Positions 24,951-32,574 of a DNA stretch of 64,000 bases are shown piece by piece. The first letter of the stretch is position 1, and every line of letters starts with the position of its first letter. The stretch covers positions 3,693,208 to 3,757,207 of the forward strand of contig NZ_KQ031391.1 of the NCBI RefSeq assembly GCF_000966285.1, read 5' to 3'. Origin of the DNA: Pseudofrankia sp. DC12 (GTDB taxonomy: Bacteria; Actinomycetota; Actinomycetes; Frankiales; Frankiaceae). The position numbers and the translations under genes are program-made. The notes below the pieces were generated by a model. That model ran no database searches and was not told where the DNA came from. It was given only the letters and a program-made list of their open reading frames with translations.

Positions 24951-26879
24951 TCAGCTGTTCGATTCGGTGATGGTGCTGCCTCGACCGGTGACCCAGCGGA
25001 CCGGGCGGCCCGGGTCAGGGTCGTAGCGGCAGGCAGTGCCGGTGTGCACAGTGTCGCGCAGCAGCCCGGCGACCTCGGGGTCGATCCGGTCGATGCGGTC
25101 GACGGCCGCGACGATCGCCTTGCGGACGGCGACACGGGCTCGTTCCCGGATGGAGCCGGCACGGCGGCGGCGTCCACCGAGCCCGGTGGCGGCGGCCAGC
25201 TCGTCGAGGAGGGCCTGCCGTTCGAGGCGTGCTCGCTCCAGCCGTACCGGGTCGGCCCACGCGTCCGCCTCGGCCAGCTCGGCGTCGATCTCGGACAACC
25301 GGCGTCGGTACGCCGCGAGAGCCTGGGCGTCGAGAATCTCGCCGGCGTCCGAATCCCCGATGCTGACGCCAGCGTGACCCGTGACCGTGTCGGACAGGAC
25401 GAGCGCGCTGACTTCCTGGCCGGGCCGCTCGACAAGATGGCGCAGATAGTGCAGCCCTTTGACGCCCGGCATCGCGACGGTCGCGCCGGGCTGGCCGACG
25501 GTCCAGACGTCCGCGGGGCCCGGCTCGAGATGGATCACGAGAAATGGGCGGGCGGGCGCCGCGGTGCCAGGCTTGCTCGGGCCGCTGACGTACCTGTCAC
25601 CGGCCACGGGACCGGGCTCCGCCAGGCGGCCGGCCCACCATGCGGCGCCGACCCGCCGGTAGGCGGACAGGGCACTGTGCCTCCACCGGGCGGCATCGGG
25701 CCGGCCCAGTCGACGGCAGGCCTGGTGGAGATAGTCGTCGACGACGCCGTGGAAGGTCACCGCCCCGGCGTTGATGACGCCCCGGCCGGCGTACGGCTCC
25801 AGCAACGTGACACCCTGCTCGCAAAGATCGTCGAGCCGCAGCGCCGCGGCGACCTGCAGCAGGCACCCGACGGTGAGCAGGAAGTCGACGTCCCTGGCGA
25901 CGGTGTGCAGGCCGGGCCCAGCCAGCTGGAGGGCCAGCCGCTCGGCACGGTCGGGCTCGCCGGCTTCCAGCCAGAGCACGGCCGCCTCGGCGGTCACCGA
26001 TGGGATGCCCTCGTTGGTCCCGTACGCCTCGAATGCCGCTGCCTCGTGCCGCAGCGCCTCCGCGTCACCGGCCTGCAGGGCGCGGTCAGCGGCGAGGCTG
26101 TGCAGCACAGCCTCCCGGTCCGGCTCGGCGAGCGAGGCGCCCAGCTCGCGCGTCCGGGCGATGAAATCGTCGGCACGGGTCAGGTTCCCGGTGGCCAGGG
26201 CGTGCATGGCTCGGCGGGACATGGCGAAGAAGGCACAACGTGGCGCGGCTGCTTCCGTGGCCAGGACGTCCATGGCCCGTAGCTGCCGCTGGACCGCGAT
26301 CACATCCAGTGCTTCCCAGGCGACGGTCAGCCGCCACAGGTGCGCCGACAGCCGCGTACCCGAATCCGTCTGGTGCGCGGCGACGTCCTCCAGCCTGGCC
26401 GCGAGCCTGGCCCGTTCTCGGTAGTCGTCGGGCCCCCAGCGCGCTGACAGTGACGCGTCGAGCGCATCTGCGAGCAGGACCGGGTCGCGGAGGTCCGTGG
26501 CGAGCTGTTCGGCGTCTCGAGCGAAGCCGCCGGCCCGGCCGGCATCGCCGCCGTAGACCCAGGTGCGGGCGAGTGCCGCGGCCAGCCTGCAGCGGGTCGA
26601 AGGCGCGACGGCCGCCGCGTACGCCTCGTGCAGCAGTGCCGGCAGCTGTCCCGGATGGCTGCCGAACCGCTGAGTGGACGGCAGCCCCAGCGCCGCCGCG
26701 GCCATGGCCTCGACGTCACCCGCCGTTCGCGCCGCCGTGAACGCCTCGACGTAGGACGCCCGCCGCACGTCGACGTCATCCTCGCCGCGGGCAGCGGTGC
26801 CGTCCGCCGAGGACGGCACCGCTGCCCGCGGCGTGGCGGCGGAGTCGTTCCGCGCCCCGTCCACGGCCGACCTGCTCAT
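24951..26879 (-). CDS. TPR-like helical protein, 642 aa
   Basis: Residues about 25-400 are a superhelix of Ala/Leu/Arg-rich helix pairs (for example YVEAFTAARTAGDVEAMAAA and EAAVLWLEAGEPDRAERLAL), as in the repeat domains of AfsR/LAL-type regulators. A C-terminal domain starts near FLVIHLEPGPADVWTVG with VKGLHYLRHLVERPGQEVSA and continues as a coiled-coil (YRRRLSEIDAELAEADA). The coiled-coil part is common behind ATPase/TPR regulators in actinobacteria. There is no NTPase or HTH motif, so it may be a split-off sensor or scaffold. ATG 26879 is chosen as the first methionine after the divergence point; the ribosome site is weak. Confidence 0.65.
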   Translation of the reverse strand: MSRSAVDGARNDSAATPRAAVPSSADGTAARGEDDVDVRRASYVEAFTAARTAGDVEAMAAAALGLPSTQRFGSHPGQLPALLHEAYAAAVAPSTRCRLAAALARTWVYGGDAGRAGGFARDAEQLATDLRDPVLLADALDASLSARWGPDDYRERARLAARLEDVAAHQTDSGTRLSAHLWRLTVAWEALDVIAVQRQLRAMDVLATEAAAPRCAFFAMSRRAMHALATGNLTRADDFIARTRELGASLAEPDREAVLHSLAADRALQAGDAEALRHEAAAFEAYGTNEGIPSVTAEAAVLWLEAGEPDRAERLALQLAGPGLHTVARDVDFLLTVGCLLQVAAALRLDDLCEQGVTLLEPYAGRGVINAGAVTFHGVVDDYLHQACRRLGRPDAARWRHSALSAYRRVGAAWWAGRLAEPGPVAGDRYVSGPSKPGTAAPARPFLVIHLEPGPADVWTVGQPGATVAMPGVKGLHYLRHLVERPGQEVSALVLSDTVTGHAGVSIGDSDAGEILDAQALAAYRRRLSEIDAELAEADAWADPVRLERARLERQALLDELAAATGLGGRRRRAGSIRERARVAVRKAIVAAVDRIDRIDPEVAGLLRDTVHTGTACRYDPDPGRPVRWVTGRGSTITESNS

Positions 26880-26951
26880 GGCCGAGAGTGTAGAGCGGCC
26901 GATCCGCCGCTTCGACCTCGTCAACCGCCCGGTGCGGATCGGCGCAGGCCG

Positions 26952-27362
26952 TCAGGGCCGGGCCAGGCGCACCTCGGCCGTATGCCGGGCCACCAGCGCG
27001 CTATCCCAGTCTCCGGTGCAGTAAACGGTGACGGAGCTGACCGCGCCGTCGGTCACGTCGGCTCTGATCAGTTCGCGGCAGTACCAGGTGTCCCCACCCT
27101 GTTCCCATTCCTCCTCGACCTCGAGGAGGAAGCCGCCGCTGGTCACATCGAGGCGGGAGCGCGGAACCCGGCCTGACATCGGGTGCCCGGCCTTGCGTAG
27201 CGCGACCGACTCCTCCAGACCGAGGGCCTGCAGCCGCCACTGCGGCACGTTCAGATCACAGAGCACGTCCGGCGTGAACAGGCCGTCCGGCGGGGTGTTC
27301 GTCTCCAGGAACACCACAAGCTTCTCGGCCAGCTCCCGGGCGGTCGTCTCGTCGGGACTCAT
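26952..27362 (-). CDS. NTF2-like protein, 136 aa
   Basis: A 136-residue protein, MSPDETTARELAEKLVVFLE at the start, then FTPDVLCDLNVPQWRLQA, a basic middle and strands such as FLLEVEEEWEQGGDTWYCRE and SSVTVYCTGDWDSALVARH. Size and strand pattern fit the NTF2/SnoaL-like fold used for small-molecule binding or isomerisation. It lies directly behind the cupin remnant, whose stop is 3 bases before this start, so the remnant's promoter may now drive it. The specific role is unknown. Confidence 0.55.
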   Translation of the reverse strand: MSPDETTARELAEKLVVFLETNTPPDGLFTPDVLCDLNVPQWRLQALGLEESVALRKAGHPMSGRVPRSRLDVTSGGFLLEVEEEWEQGGDTWYCRELIRADVTDGAVSSVTVYCTGDWDSALVARHTAEVRLARP

Positions 27363-27365
27363 CGT

Positions 27366-27479
27366 TCACTCACCGTGCCCAGGCTGCGCCTGCATGTTCG
27401 CGTCAAGGTCGACATATCGACCCTCGACGACGGGTGAGTCCACCAGCAGTGGTGCCTCGTCCTTACAGGTCCGCGGCAT
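27366..27479 (-). pseudogene. Truncated duplicate of the cupin gene 5' end
   Basis: Thirty-seven codons reading MPRTCKDEAPLLVDSPVVEG and RYVDLD, matching codons 1-25 of the cupin at 7812, then leaving the family (ANMQAQPGHGE, stop). The ribosome site and about 80 bases upstream are also conserved. The rest of the cupin is gone, and the next gene starts almost at once. Confidence 0.85.
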
Positions 27480-27764
27480 GATCTACCTCCAACGTTTCGT
27501 CGATGCCGTCACCTGCTCCGGCGTGAAGCCCGGCGTCACACTCGTGACCCGCCGCCGCACGGTGTGACCCGCCACGGCACGACACTGTCCTCGACACCTC
27601 AGCTGGCAGGGCGTTGATCGCGTGGTGGACGACCGGCGCGAGCCACTGGGCCGGCCCGGCCTGGTATCGGATTCGCGACGCTCGGCTGAGGTTGTGCCGT
27701 AGGACTGCACCTGAGCGCGACGTGGCTAGGATCTTGATATGCACCTTGTTGACATCGGGTGCTC

Positions 27765-28553
27765 CTAGTCACCGCTTGGCGGTAGGACCCCCTCATCGGC
27801 GGCGAGTCGGCAGGACGTCAGAAAACCGAACATCCCCGTGCCGTCCTTGCGTCGGAAGAAGTCCACCATCTGGGTGTTGAACTCGTTGCGACGGGCGGCC
27901 GGGACGCTGATGGAATCCATGCCATGGGACATGAGGTGGCCATTCATCATGTAGCGCGCGGTGCGTTTGTTGCCGTCGTAGTAGAACTGCTGAAGCGAAC
28001 CGAGGAGAAAATATGCGATCGCCTGCTCGAACTCGGCGTCGATCTCGGTTGAAAGGAATTCCAGGCCCTGAGAGAAAATGCGACGCAGGTTCTCGCCGCC
28101 GCGCTCGGTGGCGGGTGGTAGGTAGCGGCCATGCTGTCCGAGGCTGACGCCTGGGGTGAGTGTCTCCTGTCCCTCGCCGCGGAAATGGCCTGACTCCAGC
28201 GCCTCGTCTCGGGCGAGCAGGAACTGGAGCCTGTCGGAGATCTCTTTGGAGAGCCGGAACTCGTGCGTCCGGACGAGCTGGGCGAGCTCGTTCGCGGCCT
28301 CCGCGAGGTTCAGGATCTGACGTTCGTCGCTGATCTTCCGCCCGCCGACCGTGATCCCGTCCAAGAGCGTCTGGACCTCGGGGTAGGTGAAAGGGTTTCC
28401 CTCAAGTACCGCGGCATCCCACACGTACTCCGGCAGCGAGCGGTGAAACCGCCAGACGGCGCGCTCGACCGAGAATCGTGGAATATCCCGGCGTACGGCG
28501 GACCGGTCCCATGCGAATCCCAGGGCGCCTAGCATCGCCTTACTCGTCGCCAT
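27765..28553 (-). CDS. Fic-family protein with non-canonical active site
   Basis: A 262-residue Fic-fold protein. The core loop is QQFYYDGNKRTARYMMNG, where the canonical pattern is HxFx(D/E)GNGRxxR, so the catalytic His is Gln and the first Gly of GNGR is kept while the second is Lys. An N-terminal segment VLEGNPFTYPEVQTLLDG corresponds to the usual inhibitory-helix region. Canonical Fic enzymes transfer AMP or another group to proteins; without His the reaction is doubtful. Some natural Fic subfamilies carry similar loops. ATG 28553 follows GAGGAGGTG. It has no adjacent antitoxin. Confidence 0.82.
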   Translation of the reverse strand: MATSKAMLGALGFAWDRSAVRRDIPRFSVERAVWRFHRSLPEYVWDAAVLEGNPFTYPEVQTLLDGITVGGRKISDERQILNLAEAANELAQLVRTHEFRLSKEISDRLQFLLARDEALESGHFRGEGQETLTPGVSLGQHGRYLPPATERGGENLRRIFSQGLEFLSTEIDAEFEQAIAYFLLGSLQQFYYDGNKRTARYMMNGHLMSHGMDSISVPAARRNEFNTQMVDFFRRKDGTGMFGFLTSCRLAADEGVLPPSGD

Positions 28554-29077
28554 GATCGCACCTCCTCGGGACCGAGTGCCACCGGCATGTACCGCGAGCC
28601 ATGCCTGTGATCCAACGATACGGGACCGCGGGATCTCGGAGCTTCCTACCGTGCGGCACGCTGTAGCTGGTGGTCCGCACGTCGACGGCGCGGCGATATG
28701 GCCAGCGGCGAGCCCCTTACGACACGCCGGATGCGTGTCCTCCGCCGCTCATCGTGACGGCTTGGGCGAGCGCGTCGCAGGTGCGTTCACGCGCGATGCG
28801 CTCGACAGGACGCGATGCGCGCTCGACAGGACACAAGGACTCCGCCCGCACCGTGATTGTGCTGCTTCATCGTGATCTTGCTCCGGAGTCTGCTCAGCTG
28901 AGCGGCGTCCCGACGGCGTCACTGGCGACGGCCGAGCGAACGATCACCTTATGATCATGCCACCTCGGGCGGCTGCGGAGCGTTGATCTGTCCAGGTGGG
29001 TGTCCTGGTGCGCTCCGCCAACGGCTCCTTGATCGGGGCGGGGCGTCCCGCTACCCAGGAAGAAGAAAGGCTTTCTT
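28554..29077. other. Intergenic, with a short tandem repeat
   Basis: No supportable gene. At about 28793-28832, GCGATGCG-CTCGACAGGAC occurs twice in tandem with small changes. A short inverted repeat AAGAAAG/CTTTCTT lies near 29061-29075. Confidence 0.4.
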
Positions 29078-29170
29078 TCAGGGCAGATCCGCGTCGCCGC
29101 CGAGGTTCGCGATCAGGCGTCGTAGCACGTTGAGTGCGGCCACGTACTCATGCGGGGCGATGCCGTCATG
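29078..29170 (-). pseudogene. MarR-like regulator C-terminal fragment
   Basis: Thirty codons read HDGIAPHEYVAALNVLRRLI then ANLGGDADLP and a stop. This resembles the last helix of MarR regulators. It has no start or DNA-binding part. It could be the other half of the MarR remnant at 13.1 kb, but that is only a guess. Confidence 0.4.
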
Positions 29171-29230
29171 GAGCTAGAACCTCTACCGAACTTGAGGTCA
29201 AGGTGGCAGGCGCGCCTCGCTCCCGGGGCC

Positions 29231-29362
29231 GGCTACGGTGATGGCGTGGGACTTCACCTGAGTCAGATCGCCGAAGCGGACGAGCTGCTGATCAACGACC
29301 CGTTGGCCTTGCTGATCGGGATGGTGCTGGACCAGCAGATCGGACAAACAAGGAACAGATGA
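29231..29362 (+). repeat. HhH-GPD 5' fragment, copy C
   Basis: GGCTACGGTG, then GTG 29246 opening VGLHLSQIAEADELLINDPL and ALLIGMVLDQQIGQTRNR, stop at 29362 (38 residues). The jump away from the glycosylase gene is to GGACAAACAAGGAAC at 29342-29356, as in copies A and D. Confidence 0.88.
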
Positions 29363-29478
29363 CGGACGCCGTCCTGTGCCGGTCGGTCTGTTCTCATCGC
29401 CTCAGTGCCGCCGTCGCGTGACGAAACGCTGCGACGCCCTTAACGCGATCATTGACGGTTGCCCTGCCCCCTCCCGCC

Positions 29479-29529
29479 CGACATGGTCGACGAGCCATGT
29501 CGAGACGACATACCGCAGTAGTTGCTACT
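29479..29529. promoter_or_regulatory. Two palindromes before toxin-antitoxin pair 3
   Basis: CGACATGG and CCATGTCG form an 8-bp-arm inverted repeat (29479-29502). AGTAG-TTG-CTACT (29517-29529) is a perfect 13-bp one. They precede a TATTCT -10-like box and the antitoxin GTG at 29546. Either could be the antitoxin operator. Confidence 0.45.
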
Positions 29530-29545
29530 CTGGTATTCTGAAGAC

Positions 29546-29791
29546 GTGAAGGTTGACAAGTTGAGCGTCTCGTTCGACGGCGATCTGGGCGACGCGGTGC
29601 GGGACGCCGCCCGGCGCGCTGGCGTTGGGCTGTCGGCCTGGCTCGCGGTCGCGGCTGCCGCGAAACTTCGAGCCGATGCCCTCGCCGAGTTCCTCGACTC
29701 GTGGGAGGCGACGAATCCGGCGTTGACGCCGGAGGAGCTGGCGCGGGCCGAGCGCGAGCTGAGCCTGCGCGCGGATCAGTCGGCGGCGTGA
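29546..29791 (+). CDS. Antitoxin of PIN module 3
   Basis: An 81-residue protein (GTG start, reading MKVDKLSVSFDGDLGDAVRD then AARRAGVGLSAWLAVAAAAK), a ribbon-helix-helix-like N-terminus followed by an acidic C-terminus (TPEELARAERELSLRAD) for toxin binding. An upstream in-frame start at 29522 is rejected because it would place the operator region inside the gene. The stop overlaps the toxin GTG (GTGA). Confidence 0.78.
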   Translation: MKVDKLSVSFDGDLGDAVRDAARRAGVGLSAWLAVAAAAKLRADALAEFLDSWEATNPALTPEELARAERELSLRADQSAA

Positions 29792-30171
29792 GCGCGCTCG
29801 TTCTCGATGCGGGCGCGCTCCTGGCCGTCGAGCGCGGCGATCGGGAGATGGTCGCCCGGCTCCGGATCGCGCAGCAGCGGGACATCGGCCTACGGAGCAA
29901 TGCCGTTGTCGTCGCCCAGGTCTGGCGGGATCGCGCCGGGCGACAGGCCGCGCTGGCCCGCCTGCTGCGCGCGGTGGAGGTGCGCGCCGTTGATGAACGG
30001 ACCGGCCGCGATGCCGGTGTGCTCCTCGGCCGGGCCGGGACATCCGATGTGGTTGACGCGACGGTCGTCCTGCTCGCCCGTCCGGGCGACCGCATCCTGA
30101 CCAGCGACCCCAAGGACATCACCCGCCTGGTTCAAGCGGGTGGCGTACCGGCCGTGGTGGTGCCTTGCTGA
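29788..30171 (+). CDS. PIN-domain toxin, module 3
   Basis: A 127-residue PIN ribonuclease: MSALVLDAGALLAVERGD (first Asp and Glu), AVVVAQVWRD, TSDVVDATVVLLA (middle Asp) and ILTSDPKDITRLV (last Asp). It resembles toxin 1 in the LTSDP(D/K)DI end, so modules 1 and 3 belong to one subfamily while module 2 is FitB-like. GTG start is within the antitoxin stop. Transcription ends tail-to-tail with the hydrolase gene 78 bases away. Confidence 0.85.
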   Translation: MSALVLDAGALLAVERGDREMVARLRIAQQRDIGLRSNAVVVAQVWRDRAGRQAALARLLRAVEVRAVDERTGRDAGVLLGRAGTSDVVDATVVLLARPGDRILTSDPKDITRLVQAGGVPAVVVPC

Positions 30172-30249
30172 CGATCCCAACGCGGTCAGGGTGTCGTGCA
30201 TGTCTGTCCGCATCGGGCTCCGCCCCTTCCAGCATCTGACTACGTCGGC

Positions 30250-31188
30250 CTAGACCAGTCGTGGAGTGCTTCTTCCACCGGCCTTCTCGGGGGACGGGCG
30301 TCGCGCCGTCGACTGGCATGCCTCCCACACATCGCGAGCGATGGTGGCCCACAGGTGCTGGGGAAACTCGTGTCCCATACCGGGGTAGACGACCAGCCGG
30401 GCGCCAGGGATCGCCCTGGCGATGGCATGAGCCGCTCGCGGACGAATCCACGGATCGTCCTCACCGTGAATCACGAGGGTCGGCACGCGTAGCTGTCGCA
30501 ACCGCGCACGGATGTCACCGGCGGTGCGGCTTGCGGCGAGTTGGCGGTGGGTCGCGCCGGGATCGTGGTCACGGTCCCAGGACTGCTCGGCTGTGACGCG
30601 CACCCACTCCTCGTCGACCGGGTGCCCGGTGGAACACATGATTGTGTAGGTGTCGATCAGCCGTTGTACGCCGCCTTCGCGCGTGTCGTCGTACTTCTTG
30701 CGGGCCAGCCGGAGCAGCGTGCCGATCTTCACGTTGCGCAGGTTGCCGATCGCGCCCCCGGTGCCGCCGGCCATCGCCGAGACCAGACTGCGAACCCGGT
30801 CCGGGTTCCGGATGGCCACCATCTGCGCGATCGTGGCGCCCAGGGACTCGCCCAGCAGGTGGGCGGAGTCCCAGCCGAGTGCGTCCAGGACGGCGGTGGC
30901 GTCAGTGACCATGTCGTTCATCCGGTAGGCCGGGCCGCGTTGCCGTCCCAGGAGCGTCCGGACCGTGCCGCTGGCCGGGGATGTGAAGTGGGTTGACAGG
31001 CCCGCGTCGCGGTTGTCGAAGCGAGCGACGGTGAACCCGCGCTCGGCGAGCTGGTCGCAGAACCCGTCCGGCCACCAGAGCATCTGGAAGGTCAGGCCCA
31101 TGATCAGTAGGAGCGGCTCGCCGTCGGATGGACCGAAGGTCTCGTAGGCGATCTTCACGTCGCCGTTGCGGGCGAAGGGCGTGGTCAC
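30250..31188 (-). CDS. Alpha/beta hydrolase
   Basis: A 312-residue alpha/beta-hydrolase. The oxyanion motif is GEPLLLIMGLTFQM, the nucleophile elbow is LLGESLGATIAQM (Ser), the acid is in VIHGEDDPWIRP and the His in YPGMGHEFPQHLW. It is similar in layout to esterases and epoxide-hydrolase-like enzymes; the substrate is unknown. GTG 31188 is preferred because it starts at the conserved domain edge; an upstream start would put the TetR operator inside the gene. It is divergent from the TetR gene, which probably represses it. Confidence 0.88.
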   Translation of the reverse strand: MTTPFARNGDVKIAYETFGPSDGEPLLLIMGLTFQMLWWPDGFCDQLAERGFTVARFDNRDAGLSTHFTSPASGTVRTLLGRQRGPAYRMNDMVTDATAVLDALGWDSAHLLGESLGATIAQMVAIRNPDRVRSLVSAMAGGTGGAIGNLRNVKIGTLLRLARKKYDDTREGGVQRLIDTYTIMCSTGHPVDEEWVRVTAEQSWDRDHDPGATHRQLAASRTAGDIRARLRQLRVPTLVIHGEDDPWIRPRAAHAIARAIPGARLVVYPGMGHEFPQHLWATIARDVWEACQSTARRPSPEKAGGRSTPRLV

Positions 31189-31236
31189 GGGTATCTCGGC
31201 CTTCCTCGGGCGGTCGTCCAGGTCTTGGGGCTCTTG

Positions 31237-31293
31237 GCAATGCAGCTGACATGCTATGGGTGGCGGGATGTTATTGCAATGCGGTCGCATTGC
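31237..31293. promoter_or_regulatory. TetR operator between hydrolase and regulator
   Basis: GCAATGCG-GT-CGCATTGC (31276-31293) is a perfect 18-bp palindrome, the classical TetR-type site, 15 bases before the regulator GTG. A further GCAATGC half-site lies at 31237-31243 nearer the hydrolase. Binding here would control both genes. Confidence 0.75.
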
Positions 31294-31307
31294 CAAAGGG
31301 GGTCGTA

Positions 31308-31901
31308 GTGCCGAAGCGGGTGGACTCGCTTGAGAGGCGTCGCGCTATCGCGGAGGCCGTCTTCCGGGTGTCGGCGAGCCGTGGTGTGGAAGCGATCAGC
31401 CTTCGTGACGTCGCCGCCGAGGCCGGAGTCTCGATGGGGATGGTCCAGCACTACTTCCGTACCAAGGACGAGATGCTGCTGTTCGCGCTGGACCATATGC
31501 GTGAGCGGGTTGCCGGCCGTCTCGGAACGCGGCTGGCGCGCCTGCCGGAACCTACTCCGCGTGACCTGGCACGCGCGGTGCTGACCGAGCTCCTGCCCAC
31601 GGACGAGGACAGTCGGGCCGAAGGGGCCGTCTCGGTCGCGTTCTACTCCAGGGCGGCTGTCACACCTCGTTACGCCGAGTCGCTGCGCGAGGGCCTGCGG
31701 GGGCTGCTCGACGTCACAGCCCAGCACCTGCGCGCAGCGGCCCGCGATGGCCAGCTGCGTCCGGGCCTCGATGCCGAACAGGAAGCGGCGTCCTTGTTCT
31801 GGCTTACGCACGGGTTGGTAGGACCACTGCTAGTCGGCCTCTACACGCCCGATGCCGCTGCGGCGATCCTTGACCATCACCTTGACCGAATCTTCAGCTG
31901 A
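31308..31901 (+). CDS. TetR-family transcriptional regulator
   Basis: A 197-residue TetR regulator. The HTH is AIAEAVFRVSASRGVEAISL then RDVAAEAGVSMGMVQHYFRT. The ligand domain includes LARAVLTELLPTDEDSRAEG and LREGLRGLLDVTAQHLRAAA. GTG 31308 follows AAAGGGGGTCG. It is likely to repress itself and the divergent hydrolase, with a small hydrophobic inducer. Codons 47-145 recur as a decayed duplicate at 13.3 kb, and in both places a glycosylase fragment follows. Confidence 0.92.
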   Translation: MPKRVDSLERRRAIAEAVFRVSASRGVEAISLRDVAAEAGVSMGMVQHYFRTKDEMLLFALDHMRERVAGRLGTRLARLPEPTPRDLARAVLTELLPTDEDSRAEGAVSVAFYSRAAVTPRYAESLREGLRGLLDVTAQHLRAAARDGQLRPGLDAEQEAASLFWLTHGLVGPLLVGLYTPDAAAAILDHHLDRIFS

Positions 31902-32033
31902 CCGTCCGGACCGTTACCGCGGGAGCCGTCGGGAGTCATCGGCAACTGGACCTGGCCGATGCCACGGACCGCGCAGAACACCATCGCCGTGCGGCTGTCT
32001 GACCTGCGGCGCGACGGGCGCTACGCTCAGGTC

Positions 32034-32186
32034 GGCTACGGTGGGGCCGTGGGACTGCATCTGAGCCAGATCGACGAAGCCGACAAACTGCTGACAAATG
32101 ACCCGCTTGCGCTGCTGATCGGGATGGTGCTGGACCAGCAAGTCGGACAAACAAGGAACGAATTTGGACGATCCGTTACGTCATGA
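32034..32186 (+). repeat. HhH-GPD 5' fragment, copy D
   Basis: GGCTACGGTG, then GTG 32049 opening VGLHLSQIDEADKLLTNDPL and ALLIGMVLDQQVGQTRNEFG, stop at 32186 (45 residues). It leaves the glycosylase gene at GGACAAACAAGGAACGAA (32145-32162). Confidence 0.88.
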
Positions 32187-32574
32187 ACACCCATCGTGAC
32201 GTTCGGGTCTGGATTTGATGGATCAGAGTGCGCCTAAAGCAGTGCCGAGCGCGGGGAAGCGGTTTCCATAATCTCGTCTGCGGCCCTCAGCGCTTCCCGC
32301 GTCTCATCCACGCTTGGCTCCTGGCCTCCGTGGATTGCTCTGTTCCGGAGGGCCGTCCCTGGATGCCCGCAACCAGCTAGCCCAAGATCAAACCAGAACC
32401 TGACCAGCCAGTTACTCCTGGCCTACCTACGCAAAGTGCCCTTGGACTGCTCTCTTTAGCCATAGCCTGTAGCCCGACGGCGTGATTTGCGACTTCGGAG
32501 GCATCTGTTGCGCGAGAGTACTACCTAAAGTGTGCCGTGCGGATCGGCCTGATCTATGGCTCACGAACGGACCG
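32187..32574. other. Intergenic upstream of the LAL regulator
   Basis: About 390 bases with lower GC and no supportable gene. The promoter of the large regulator is expected here. I see no clear -35/-10 pair or repeat. Confidence 0.4.
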
